This document shows positions 16,368-24,883 of a DNA stretch of 60,699 nt, piece after piece. Position 1 is the first letter of the stretch, and each line of letters starts with the position of its first letter. The stretch spans positions 1 to 60,699 of the forward strand of contig JABBBF010000005.1 of NCBI GenBank assembly GCA_018607545.1, in the 5' to 3' direction. The notes beneath the pieces were generated by a model that did no database searches, had not been told where the DNA came from, and saw only the letters and a list, made by a program, of their open reading frames with translations. The position numbers were made by a program, and so were the translations under genes. This DNA is from SAR92 clade bacterium (GTDB taxonomy: Bacteria > Pseudomonadota > Gammaproteobacteria > Pseudomonadales > Porticoccaceae).

Positions 16368-16715
16368 ATGGTTAGTCCAGTCCATACAGGTAATGTGGAG
16401 TCTCTGTTAAGTCAGATTCGCCAGTATCAGAATCAGGCCGCTCAGGGAGTTAATCTCTCGCCAACAGAGCGCGTCGACACCCAGCCGGCATCAGCTAGTG
16501 GGTTTACAGAACAGGTGAAAAGTGCGCTCAATGAAGTTAATGCGGCACAGATGACCGCCAAGGCGTCACGCACCGCCTATGAAAGTGGGCAGGATATCCC
16601 GCTGACCGATGTAGTGATGAATATGCAGAAGTCGTCGCTGGCCTTTGAAGCAACCTTGCAAATACGCAACAAGGTGCTCAAAGCCTACGAAGACATTATG
16701 AACATGCCCGTGTAA
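16368..16715 (+). CDS. fliE: Flagellar hook-basal body complex protein FliE
   Basis: FliE is the adaptor between the MS ring or export gate and the proximal rod. The 115-residue protein has the conserved C-terminal half: a GFTEQVKSALNEVNAAQ helix, then SGQDIPLTDVVMNMQKSSLAFEA and QIRNKVLKAYEDIMNMPV. It is the first structural gene of the fliEFGHIJ run and sits 11 bases after the activator gene, so it is probably read from the sigma-54 promoter at 14832. Confidence 0.95.
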   Translation: MVSPVHTGNVESLLSQIRQYQNQAAQGVNLSPTERVDTQPASASGFTEQVKSALNEVNAAQMTAKASRTAYESGQDIPLTDVVMNMQKSSLAFEATLQIRNKVLKAYEDIMNMPV

Positions 16716-16739
16716 AAAACGCATAAAGAGAATTAAGCA

Positions 16740-18557
16740 ATGGCAACCACAACAGTAGAAACGACAAATCAAAATCTGGCGCCGGCCTCCGCCGGGGTTC
16801 CAGCAGCCCAGTCTGGTCAGCCAGTTCCCCAGCAGGGACAGGCGCCGGCGGTATCTAAAACAACTGCCGGCACAGGACTTCTCAGTGTCAGTGAAGTGAT
16901 GCAGCAACCCGCAGTGCGCAAAGCGATGCCGGCGATTATTGCTTTTTTATGTGTGGCGATTTTCCTATTGGCCTATTCCTGGATGCAGGATCCCATCTAC
17001 AGAACGGTTTATCCCGGGCTATCGGAAGCTGATCGCCAGCTGGCTTATGAATCGCTCTCCGGAGCAGACTTTAATGCCCGCATCGACAGTGGAACCGGCG
17101 AATTAAAAGTACCCGACGGGCGCTATCACGAAGCGAGAATTTTCCTTGCATCCCGCGGGCTGCCTCAGGAGGGCACCACCGGAGGTATCAGCAATTTGAA
17201 TGATGAAGCCTCGATGACCTCCAGCCAGTTTATGGAGCAGGTGCGCTACGTTGCCGCCATGGAGCAGGAGCTGGCACGCAGTATCAGCCAAATTACCACC
17301 ATCCGCTCGGCACGAGTGCACTTGGCATCACCTAAACAGAGTGTCTTTGTGCGCAACCGCACCCCGGCGAAAGCCTCGGTCGTGGTTTCTCCCTATCCTG
17401 GCAGGCAGGTTTCGAATACTCAGGTTCAGGCGATAACTCATATGGTCTCGTCCAGTATTCCCTACCTGGCAACGGAAGATGTCGTGGTGGTAGATCAGCG
17501 CGGCAAGTTGCTGACCGATGCCACCAACTTTGCCTCAATGCAGCTCAATGCAGCTCAGATGGAACACAAACAGCGTCTCGAAGAGACCTACCGCAATCGT
17601 ATCGACGCGCTGCTCACGCCAGTTGTCGGTATGGGCAATGTGCGTGCCGAAGTGGATGTACAGATCGATTACACCGAAGAGGAATCTACCTTCGAAGAGT
17701 ATGATGGCAACGGCAGTGGTCCCAAGGCCCGCTCCGAAGTTCTCTCTTTGGATCAGGATGCCACGCAAGCTGCAGAGGGGGTTCCCGGGGCCACAACCAA
17801 CACCGTACCGGTAGCGCCGATCACGGTAGTCAATGGCCAGCTCGGCGAAAACGCGGGCGGTGCACTGCGAACCTCGAGTAGCACAACAACCCGAAATTAT
17901 GAAATGGACCGCTCGGTTCGCCATGTCAAGCGACAGGGTGGTAGTGTCGAGCGAATCTCTGTTGCCGTGGTGGTCAATGAGCCTGACATTCAACTGGGTC
18001 TTGAAGGTGAAGACGCAGCCGCAGAACAAGCCGCTCAGGGGTTCTCTGAACTTGAACTTGAGCGCTTTACCAACCTGGTGAAAGGTGTGGTGGGCTTCGA
18101 TGCCGACCGCGGAGATCTAGTCACCATTGTCTCGGCTAAATTCGAAAAACCTGCGCCCTTGGAGTCTGAGGATGTCTGGTACGAGAATGCTCAGATAATC
18201 AGTATTATCAAAAGCCTTGGTGCGGCTGTAGTCTTCCTGGTTATATTATTTGCCGTAGTGCGACCAGTGATTAAGGCCTACCTGCCAGCGGTCGATAGCA
18301 GTCTTGCTGAAGATGTTCAAGCGACCAGCAAAGATGGCGAACTCAACGAGGCAGAGCTGCGCATGATCGAAATGGGCGATGATGAGTCACTCGAAGATAT
18401 TAAAGCCAAGCTCAAGCCGAAAAAATCGACCATATCTGCAGAGATGCTGGATACGGCAAATACCTATGATGACAAAGTGGCGCTGGTACGACTATTGGTT
18501 GCGGAAGATTCCGGCCGAGTTGCCAACGTACTGAAGAAAATGATTCGTCCGGTCTAG
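16740..18557 (+). CDS. fliF: Flagellar MS-ring protein FliF
   Basis: FliF forms the MS ring in the inner membrane and carries the FliG rotor ring. The 605-residue protein begins with an Ala/Gln/Pro-rich cytoplasmic segment, followed by a first membrane helix (about 65-80) and the ring-building domains with TGGISNLNDEASMTSSQFMEQVRYVAAMEQEL-type signatures, seen here in consecutive segments. A second helix (about 490-510) precedes the cytoplasmic tail that binds FliG. It lies 24 bases after fliE. Confidence 0.96.
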   Translation: MATTTVETTNQNLAPASAGVPAAQSGQPVPQQGQAPAVSKTTAGTGLLSVSEVMQQPAVRKAMPAIIAFLCVAIFLLAYSWMQDPIYRTVYPGLSEADRQLAYESLSGADFNARIDSGTGELKVPDGRYHEARIFLASRGLPQEGTTGGISNLNDEASMTSSQFMEQVRYVAAMEQELARSISQITTIRSARVHLASPKQSVFVRNRTPAKASVVVSPYPGRQVSNTQVQAITHMVSSSIPYLATEDVVVVDQRGKLLTDATNFASMQLNAAQMEHKQRLEETYRNRIDALLTPVVGMGNVRAEVDVQIDYTEEESTFEEYDGNGSGPKARSEVLSLDQDATQAAEGVPGATTNTVPVAPITVVNGQLGENAGGALRTSSSTTTRNYEMDRSVRHVKRQGGSVERISVAVVVNEPDIQLGLEGEDAAAEQAAQGFSELELERFTNLVKGVVGFDADRGDLVTIVSAKFEKPAPLESEDVWYENAQIISIIKSLGAAVVFLVILFAVVRPVIKAYLPAVDSSLAEDVQATSKDGELNEAELRMIEMGDDESLEDIKAKLKPKKSTISAEMLDTANTYDDKVALVRLLVAEDSGRVANVLKKMIRPV

Positions 18558-18576
18558 GCCGACGAGGAGAAATAAG

Positions 18577-19644
18577 ATGGCAGAACCACAAGAAAATCAG
18601 ACCCCAGCTGCAGAATCGGCCCCCATGTCAGAAGAGCTCCGTGACGAGCTCAACCGACTCACATCAACTGATCGTTCGGCAGTCATAATGTTATTGCTCG
18701 GCGAACAGCAAGCGGCGGATATTATTCGCTACCTTAGCCCGCGTGAAGTTCAAGCGCTGGGCGCGGCGATGGTCGGTGTCGCGGATCTCTCTCAGGAAGC
18801 GGTCAATATTGTGCTGGACGACTTTGTTGTCACCATTAAACAGCAGACCAGCCTCGGTCTGGGCACAGGCGACTATGTTGAGAAAGTTCTCAACCGCGCA
18901 CTGGGTGAAGACAAAGCTGCAACCGTTCTCGGGCGTATTATGCCTGGCTCTTCGAGCAAGGGACTGGAGTTATTGCGCTGGATGGACGCGCGATCGATTG
19001 GCGATATGATCGGTGAAGAACACCCTCAGGTCGTGGCGATTATTCTCTCTGTACTGGAATACGATGTGGCAGCGGATGTGCTCAACTACTTGCCGTCAGA
19101 AAATCGCGCTGAAATTATGCAGCGTGTCGCCAGTCTCGAGACCGTTCAGCCATCAGCAATGGATGAATTGGAAGGTATTATGAAGCAGCAGTTCTCCTCC
19201 AGTTCTTCAGCCAAATCATCCAGCTTTGGCGGTATTGGCACGGCGGCAAAAATTATGAACTTCACCAAGGTCGATCTGGAGACCTCAATTATGTCTGGCG
19301 TCTCAGGTCTTGATGAAGAGTTGGCCCTGAAGATTCAAGACAATATGTTTACCTTCGACAATCTCGCCGGGGTTGATAACCGTGCGGTTCAGGTACTCAT
19401 GCGCAGTGTTGAGTCGGATCTCTTGATGACCGCACTGAAAGGTGCTGACGAAGAGGTGAGAGGCAAGTTCCTCGACAATATGTCGCAGCGTGCACGCATT
19501 ATGTTCCTCGACGATATGGAAGCTAAAGGCCCGATCAGAATTACCGATGTTGAAGATGCACAGAAGAACATTATGCGTCTGGCGCGAGTTCTCTCGGATA
19601 AGGGCGAGCTGGTTCTGGCAGGACGAGGGGATGACTTTGTCTAA
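18577..19644 (+). CDS. fliG: Flagellar rotor switch protein FliG
   Basis: FliG is the rotor protein that receives torque from the stator and, with FliM and FliN, sets rotation direction. The 355-residue protein is slightly longer than usual because of a 25-residue N-terminal leader. It has the ADIIRYLSPREVQALG FliF-binding region, the conserved GEEHPQ motif of the middle domain, and the charged torque helix region near SDLLMTALKGADEEVRGKFLDNMSQR, split over neighbouring segments. A GAGGAGA site lies before the ATG. fliH overlaps its end by 14 bases. Confidence 0.96.
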   Translation: MAEPQENQTPAAESAPMSEELRDELNRLTSTDRSAVIMLLLGEQQAADIIRYLSPREVQALGAAMVGVADLSQEAVNIVLDDFVVTIKQQTSLGLGTGDYVEKVLNRALGEDKAATVLGRIMPGSSSKGLELLRWMDARSIGDMIGEEHPQVVAIILSVLEYDVAADVLNYLPSENRAEIMQRVASLETVQPSAMDELEGIMKQQFSSSSSAKSSSFGGIGTAAKIMNFTKVDLETSIMSGVSGLDEELALKIQDNMFTFDNLAGVDNRAVQVLMRSVESDLLMTALKGADEEVRGKFLDNMSQRARIMFLDDMEAKGPIRITDVEDAQKNIMRLARVLSDKGELVLAGRGDDFV

Positions 19645-20710
19645 CGTCGACTCCACGTCAGAGCCTGGTGCAGACATGGACAAGCACTCTCATGATACGC
19701 ATGCAGATTCATCTGTCAGCTGGCGTCTCAATGAGCTGCTTAAAGCGGGCGAAAAAGCCAAAGCTTTTGCCTCGGCGGGATGGTTTCAGCCGGGCAATAG
19801 CCAGAGCGAAGAGGGCTTTACACCCTGGGCGCCAGAGGTGCTCGGCGTAGAGGCTGAAGATGATCCAGAGCTTGCGCTCGAAGAGGCCGTGGATGAGTCA
19901 TCAGAGATTGAGATAGCCGAGACAGCTAACCCTGAACTCGAAGCTTCTGTAGACGAGAGTCCGGAGCCGCTTCCAGCAATTGACCCTGAAGAGCTTGAGC
20001 GCGCACGTCGCGACAGTTTTGACCAGGGTTATCAAAAGGCTATGGCAGAGGCGGAAGAAAAATGGCGTGATGCACGCAATGACTTTATCGCTTTAACCGA
20101 GTCCCTGCAGTCTGCGCAGTCCGAGACAAAAGATTTTTATCAGCCCTTGAAAAAGCTGGCACTGCATATTGCAGAGCAACTGGTGCGAGGAGAGCTGACG
20201 CTCTCGACAGCGGCCATAGAGCGGCTGGTCGATGGCGCGATCAGAGATATTGAACAACAGGGCGAAGGCCCGATTGTGGTGAGCCTAAGTGCGGCTGATC
20301 ATCGGCAGTTTACCCAGCATTTAAGCAGTGACCTGGAACATATCAGTTTGCGCATTGACCCGGCTTTGAGTCGTGGAAGCGTAAAGATAATGATGGATGA
20401 CAGCGCTGTTGAAGATTTGATCGAAACCCGTCTGGCGACAATTAGCGACAGATTGCTCGATCTCCCCAGGTCTGATTCTGCAGGCCCATCAGCAGATATT
20501 GTTGAGAGCTCTGCTCCAGCTGCTAAGGTGGACAGTGCAGATAGCGACAGCCAGTCATATGAAAGTTTTACCAATGCCGATGCCATTATTGAGGGCAACG
20601 CGGAAGAATTGAATCCCCACGAAACGCGCAATATTGATCCTCAGCAAGCGGGCAGTAGCAGTGCGCCTGACGTCGACCCATCTGCGGGTGATGAGAGCAA
20701 AGATGCTTGA
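19631..20710 (+). CDS. fliH: Flagellar export ATPase regulator FliH
   Basis: FliH binds and restrains the FliI ATPase and links it to the C ring. I chose ATG 19631 (359 residues), which overlaps the fliG end; an alternative is ATG 19676. The N-terminal third is acidic and poorly conserved. The central ARRDSFDQGYQKAMAEAEEKW is the typical FliH helix, and the C-terminal domain has LALHIAEQLVRGEL and ALSRGSVKI. About 75 extra residues rich in Ser, Asp and Ala follow the usual end of the family. Such an extension is unusual, and its role is unknown. fliI starts inside its 3' end. Confidence 0.88.
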   Translation: MTLSNVDSTSEPGADMDKHSHDTHADSSVSWRLNELLKAGEKAKAFASAGWFQPGNSQSEEGFTPWAPEVLGVEAEDDPELALEEAVDESSEIEIAETANPELEASVDESPEPLPAIDPEELERARRDSFDQGYQKAMAEAEEKWRDARNDFIALTESLQSAQSETKDFYQPLKKLALHIAEQLVRGELTLSTAAIERLVDGAIRDIEQQGEGPIVVSLSAADHRQFTQHLSSDLEHISLRIDPALSRGSVKIMMDDSAVEDLIETRLATISDRLLDLPRSDSAGPSADIVESSAPAAKVDSADSDSQSYESFTNADAIIEGNAEELNPHETRNIDPQQAGSSSAPDVDPSAGDESKDA

Positions 20711-22037
20711 TTTTGCCACTGAAGTCGACAGCCAGATAGCGGCGCTGCAAGCGGATCAGCCATTGCTGAGCGGCAAGTTGGTTCGCGTGGTTGGCTTGAC
20801 CCTTGAGGCCAAAGGTATTATTGCCCCTCTCGGCGCCCACTGTCGGGTGGAAAACAGCGATATGGGCACCTATGTGGACGCCGAAGTGGTCGGCTTTAAT
20901 GATGATGTTCTCTATTTGATGCCGTTCTCGGAACCGGTTGGTATAGGCCCGGGCGCGCGCATATGGGTTATCTCGCGCCACGCTAAAGCATCTCTCGGTA
21001 ATGCCATGTTGGGGCGCGTTGTAGATGGGCTGGGCAAACCGCTCGATGGCCGCGGGCCGATTGCTTACAGCGAACAACTTAGCCTTGAAGGGCTGGCCAT
21101 CAACCCGATGGAAAGAGGCCCGATCAACAAAATTCTCGATACCGGCATTAAAGCGATAAACACTTGCCTGACATTGGGTCAGGGTCAGCGAATAGGCCTA
21201 GTTGCGGGTTCCGGTGTGGGTAAGAGCGTGCTGCTTGGCATGCTGACGCGTAACACCGATGCCGATGTTGTGGTAATCGGCCTGATTGGTGAACGCGGTC
21301 GCGAGGTGCAGGAATTTATCCAGCATACTCTCGGTGACGAGGGGCTGGCCAAATCAGTTGTGATTGCCGCGCCGGCGAATATTTCCCCTGTGTTGCGCTT
21401 AAAAGCAACATATTTAACTCATCTCGTAGCCGAGTACTTTAGGGATCGCGGCAAGAATGTTCTGATGCTCTGTGACAGCCTCACCCGCGTCGCCCATGCC
21501 CAGCGTGAAATTGGCTTGGCGATTGGTGAGCCGCCCACGGCTAAGGGTTATCCGCCCTCCGTGTTTGCTATGTTGCCAAGACTTATCGAGCGCTCAGGCG
21601 TTGGTCGTCACGGTCACGGCTCAATTACTGCCATGTACACGGTACTCGCCGAGGGTGATGATCGGGCGGATCCAATTGTCGATATAGCCAGAGCATCACT
21701 GGATGGACAGGTCATACTGTCGCGGGCCTTAGCGGATGCTGCCCACTATCCAGCTATTGATCTGTCGGGTTCTATTTCCCGCGTCATGGCCAATTTGGTC
21801 GATACAGACGTGCTCAAAGCAGCCAACCACTTTCGCAGACTGTGGACACTCTATCAGCAGAATGAAGATTTAATTCAAGTTGGCGCCTATGAGTCAGGCA
21901 CCAACCCCGATCTAGATGCGGCGATTCGCCTGCGCCCGGGGATGGAGGCGATTTTACGTCAGGCCGGCAATGAATCTGTCCCCCTAGAGCAGAGCCAGAG
22001 GCTTATTATGCAGCTGGTTGCGCAGGTGGCACAGTGA
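20703..22037 (+). CDS. fliI: Flagellar export ATPase FliI
   Basis: FliI is the cytoplasmic ATPase of flagellar protein export and is related to the F1 beta subunit. The chosen start gives 444 residues and overlaps fliH by eight bases. Family signatures seen are LVAGSGVGKSVLLGM (Walker A), VIGLIGERGREVQEF, LMLCDSLTRVAHAQREI (Walker B) and the GEPPTAKGYPPSVF substrate-specificity segment. The C-terminal helical part is intact. fliJ overlaps the stop codon as GTGA. Confidence 0.96.
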   Translation: MLDFATEVDSQIAALQADQPLLSGKLVRVVGLTLEAKGIIAPLGAHCRVENSDMGTYVDAEVVGFNDDVLYLMPFSEPVGIGPGARIWVISRHAKASLGNAMLGRVVDGLGKPLDGRGPIAYSEQLSLEGLAINPMERGPINKILDTGIKAINTCLTLGQGQRIGLVAGSGVGKSVLLGMLTRNTDADVVVIGLIGERGREVQEFIQHTLGDEGLAKSVVIAAPANISPVLRLKATYLTHLVAEYFRDRGKNVLMLCDSLTRVAHAQREIGLAIGEPPTAKGYPPSVFAMLPRLIERSGVGRHGHGSITAMYTVLAEGDDRADPIVDIARASLDGQVILSRALADAAHYPAIDLSGSISRVMANLVDTDVLKAANHFRRLWTLYQQNEDLIQVGAYESGTNPDLDAAIRLRPGMEAILRQAGNESVPLEQSQRLIMQLVAQVAQ

Positions 22038-22477
22038 AGACAGTCTGGTCGGCCCTTCTCGCTAAAGCTGAACGCAGCGTAAGAACAATCCAGTTGCGCC
22101 TCGCGGAATTAAACAAACGTCGAGAAAATGCTGAGCTACAGAAAGAAAAAGTTGATGCGTTATTACTTGATTACAATCAGCAACTTCTCAGTGTGCAGCA
22201 GCGCGATCACCATTCAACGGAAATTAATAATTACCGCCATTTCATTGTGCAGCTCGATGAATTGAAAAAGCGCGCAAAGGTAGAACAGCAGCGTCTTGAA
22301 ATTGAGTGGCACGAGGTACGGCAGGCGCTGGTTGTCGCTGAGCGCGAGCGATTGAAAGTGGAGCATCTGGCAAATCGAGCGCGGGAAAAATTACACCGTG
22401 AGGCTGAAAGTCTAGAGGCGCAGGCTAACGACAGCCAGGCGATCCAGCAGCATAACTTCCGCGCGCGAATATCATAA
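22034..22477 (+). CDS. fliJ: Flagellar export protein FliJ
   Basis: FliJ is the coiled-coil stalk that sits in the FliI hexamer and contacts FlhA. The 147-residue protein is almost entirely a charged coiled coil rich in Glu, Gln, Arg and Leu, with the typical YRHFIVQLDE segment in the middle. It starts with GTG overlapping the fliI stop by four bases. Sequence conservation in this family is weak, so the call rests on position, length and coiled-coil character. Confidence 0.87.
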   Translation: MKTVWSALLAKAERSVRTIQLRLAELNKRRENAELQKEKVDALLLDYNQQLLSVQQRDHHSTEINNYRHFIVQLDELKKRAKVEQQRLEIEWHEVRQALVVAERERLKVEHLANRAREKLHREAESLEAQANDSQAIQQHNFRARIS

Positions 22478-22497
22478 GTCACTGCGCCGCACTGTTG

Positions 22498-22514
22498 TTG
22501 GCATAGCTATTGCA
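22498..22514 (+). promoter_or_regulatory. Sigma-54 promoter of fliK
   Basis: TTGGCATAGCTATTGCA has GG at 22500-22501 and GC at 22512-22513, exactly 12 bases apart, matching the -24/-12 pattern except T for C at one place. It lies in the 81-base gap between fliJ and fliK, about 45 bases before the fliK start, so fliK and downstream genes can be read separately from fliE-fliJ. Confidence 0.8.
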
Positions 22515-22558
22515 AATGTCTTCTGTATCAAAACCTTGTTACAGGACTGGCAAACAAA

Positions 22559-24217
22559 ATGCTCGACTCAAAAAACATTCTTCTCGATATAGGCAGAGGC
22601 TCAACGCATGATTCCGTGGGCGCTCCGGAGAATACACAAGACCCTGCGGCCGAAACCCCCAATGCTTTTTCTGCGGTTTTTGGTCATGCGGCGGCAACCC
22701 TTAAAGCGGCCAAAAGCGGCAATGATTTGCCGCCTTCCCCGGCAGATAAAAAGCCTGGAGCCCAAGCTTCCAGTCCCGATTCCTCTCTGGTCAGTCGTAC
22801 TTTAAGGGGTGGCACTTCGCTTATTGTCGGTGGTGATGAGCCAACAGATGAGGGGTTGATCGCTTTTGCTAGGGCTCAGGGTATGGATCCAGATATGCTC
22901 GGCCTGATGTCTGCAAAGCCGCACAAAATCGCTGAACAGCATGCACTTTATCAAGCGGCGGCTGCAAATATGCCGACCGGCGATACTCTTGGCGTGATTG
23001 AAGGACGATTTAGCCGGGCAGCAGCGGGAGCCGCAACGCCAGAAGCTAGCAAATTAATTGACCCCAGCGCGTTGCAATCAGAGCCGTTATCCCCGGGCAG
23101 CATTGAGCCAAAAATCGCTGCTCCCGAGGCGAGTCGAGATCTCGCTATCCATCAGCCCATGGTGACCGCGCATTCAACACCTGCCTCTGGCGAAAAAAAG
23201 CTTTCCGAGATGCGACGCCTGATGCCTGACGTGGCTTCTGTAGTGACGGGAAAGTTAGAAAAAAACCTATATATAAAGACTGAAACGTTATCTTCTAATG
23301 TTAAACTTGGCAGCGCAGTTGAAACGGTCAGTGCGACAGTAAGCCAGACTGGCGTCAACAAGTTGGTGATTGAGCCCAAGGTTGCAGAGGCCTTTGTGGG
23401 GCTATCCAAAGACCGAAAGCATCTGCCGGCAATCAACGTCGAGTCCACTTCTAGGGCTAAACTTGGCAGCGCAGATGAAATGGTCAGTGCGACGGTGAGC
23501 CAGACTGGCGTCAACAAGCTGGTGATTGAGCCCAAGGTTGCAGAGGCCTTTATGAAGCTAGCCAAAGACCGCCAGCATCTGCCGGCAACCAAGGTCGAGC
23601 CTATCATCCTGACCGCAGATAAAGCTGGAGTAATTCCTGCGCCAACCGTCGCCACAGGCGCGGTTGCGGGGCCAGTATTTGTCGAGGGCCAGACAGCCGT
23701 CGCCCAGTCAGCAACACTGGCTGAGCAGGTGACTGATCGTCAGCCAGAAGACCCCAGGCAGGATTTGCTGCGTCGACAGGATGACTATATGCAGCTCTCG
23801 CGGCAGTTAGCTGACGCCCTTGGCAAACGCCTGACGGCTCAGATTCAGCAGGGATCCTGGAGAGTTGAAATGGATCTTCATCCCAAGACTTTGGGGCGCA
23901 TAGAAGTACAACTGGAGATGAAGAATGGCGAAATTGAAGCGCGCTTTATCACCGCAAACGCAGCGACCAGAGACCTTATTAACGAAGGAATGCCACGATT
24001 GCGAGAGGCTTTTCAAGAATATGGCACGGAAACTGCTTATGTAGATGTAGGCACAGCAAATCAGGGCTTTTCTGACGGAAAGTCGACAGCCTCTGAGGAT
24101 GCGGAAAAAGGCGCATCGGACGGGCTGACCGAGGCATCAGAGGATGTTGATGGTGCGACGGAAAACAGACAGACAGGCTTAGAGTCTGATGAAAATGGCC
24201 TTAATATTTTAGTGTAA
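22559..24217 (+). CDS. fliK: Flagellar hook-length control protein FliK
   Basis: FliK is the exported ruler that sets hook length and switches the export gate through FlhB. The 552-residue protein has a long variable N-terminal part, then a C-terminal domain with LGKRLTAQIQQGSWRVEMDLHP-like sequence and LGRIEVQLEMKNGEIEARF, diagnostic of FliK. The last 50 residues are acidic. Residues 249-295 and 301-347 are near-identical copies (see the repeat entries), so the ruler region has been lengthened by duplication. It has its own sigma-54 promoter. fliL follows after 38 bases. Confidence 0.92.
   Translation: MLDSKNILLDIGRGSTHDSVGAPENTQDPAAETPNAFSAVFGHAAATLKAAKSGNDLPPSPADKKPGAQASSPDSSLVSRTLRGGTSLIVGGDEPTDEGLIAFARAQGMDPDMLGLMSAKPHKIAEQHALYQAAAANMPTGDTLGVIEGRFSRAAAGAATPEASKLIDPSALQSEPLSPGSIEPKIAAPEASRDLAIHQPMVTAHSTPASGEKKLSEMRRLMPDVASVVTGKLEKNLYIKTETLSSNVKLGSAVETVSATVSQTGVNKLVIEPKVAEAFVGLSKDRKHLPAINVESTSRAKLGSADEMVSATVSQTGVNKLVIEPKVAEAFMKLAKDRQHLPATKVEPIILTADKAGVIPAPTVATGAVAGPVFVEGQTAVAQSATLAEQVTDRQPEDPRQDLLRRQDDYMQLSRQLADALGKRLTAQIQQGSWRVEMDLHPKTLGRIEVQLEMKNGEIEARFITANAATRDLINEGMPRLREAFQEYGTETAYVDVGTANQGFSDGKSTASEDAEKGASDGLTEASEDVDGATENRQTGLESDENGLNILV
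22691..22733 (+). promoter_or_regulatory. GCGGCAA cluster inside fliK, candidate downstream enhancer
   Basis: GCGGCAA occurs at 22691-22697 and 22716-22722 and its complement TTGCCGC at 22727-22733, all within 43 bases of coding sequence, about 180 bases downstream of the fliK sigma-54 promoter. The same heptamer clusters before flgB and flrC. Vibrio FlrC is known to bind downstream of some of its promoters, so an intragenic enhancer is possible; codon-driven coincidence is the alternative. Confidence 0.35.
23303..23443 (+). repeat. Tandem duplication in fliK, first copy
   Basis: A 141-base unit encodes KLGSAVETVSATVSQTG and following residues up to INVE. The second copy starts 156 bases (52 codons) later. 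Most positions are identical at the DNA level, including third codon positions, so the duplication is recent. Confidence 0.9.
23459..23599 (+). repeat. Tandem duplication in fliK, second copy
   Basis: This is the second 141-base unit, encoding KLGSADEMVSATVSQTG up to TKVE. It differs from the first at a small number of bases, clustered in the VGLSKDRK/MKLAKDRQ stretch. The reading frame is kept throughout. Confidence 0.9.
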
Positions 24218-24255
24218 CCCCCGTGAATTTAACCCACGGATGCGAGGATTGAAAA

Positions 24256-24837
24256 ATGAGTGAAGAAATACTGGAAGAAGAAAAGGCAAAAAGCCCTATT
24301 TTAAAGATTATTTTGATTGTCGTCGGTATTTTGCTGTTAATCGGCCTAACCGTTGGCGGTACATTATTTGCCAGTGGCTTCTTCGATGCCGACAAAAATG
24401 TCAATGCCGAGGATGCGATTGCCGAGCTGGAGGCTGAAGCCGAAGCGCAAGCCGTTGCCGCCGAAGCTGCCGCTGCCGGACCGGAAAAGGTCAAGCAGGA
24501 TTCCCCAGAGTTAACTCGCTTTGAGCAATCTTACTTTCAGCTACCAAAACCATTAGTTGCCAATATTGCCAACTCAAGAAAGGTGATGCAGGCCACGGTC
24601 GCGATCATGACACACTACGATAGCCGAGTGGTTGAGAATGTAGAGAAGCATGATTTCCCGCTGCGATTTGCCATGTTGGCTGAGATGCGCAAAGTCACCG
24701 AGGCGGAAATTGCCGACAGGGACTTTCAGGATAACCTTGCTGAAGCATTGAAAATAGAAATGAACGCGGTGCTCGAGTCCCTTGAGGATTTTGGCGGCAT
24801 CGAAGCGGTTTACTTTACAGAATTCGTTGTCCAGTAG
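24256..24837 (+). CDS. fliL: Flagellar basal body-associated protein FliL
   Basis: FliL is an inner-membrane protein that surrounds and supports the stator. The 193-residue protein has a short charged cytoplasmic start, one membrane helix (about residues 16-40, ILKIILIVVGILLLIGL region) and an Ala/Glu-rich linker. The periplasmic stomatin-like domain follows, with a PKPLVANI...VMQATVAIMTHY pattern, ending in the typical ...VYFTEFVVQ C-terminus. It is followed by fliM in the same operon. Confidence 0.93.
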   Translation: MSEEILEEEKAKSPILKIILIVVGILLLIGLTVGGTLFASGFFDADKNVNAEDAIAELEAEAEAQAVAAEAAAAGPEKVKQDSPELTRFEQSYFQLPKPLVANIANSRKVMQATVAIMTHYDSRVVENVEKHDFPLRFAMLAEMRKVTEAEIADRDFQDNLAEALKIEMNAVLESLEDFGGIEAVYFTEFVVQ

Positions 24838-24883
24838 ACAGCACAACTGAAACTCTGATTGCAGAGCATGTGTGAGGGCCAAC

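Noticed and set aside
17535..18029. Minus-strand open frame within fliF
   Set aside because: It overlaps conserved fliF coding sequence, has no ribosome site and is not protein-like.
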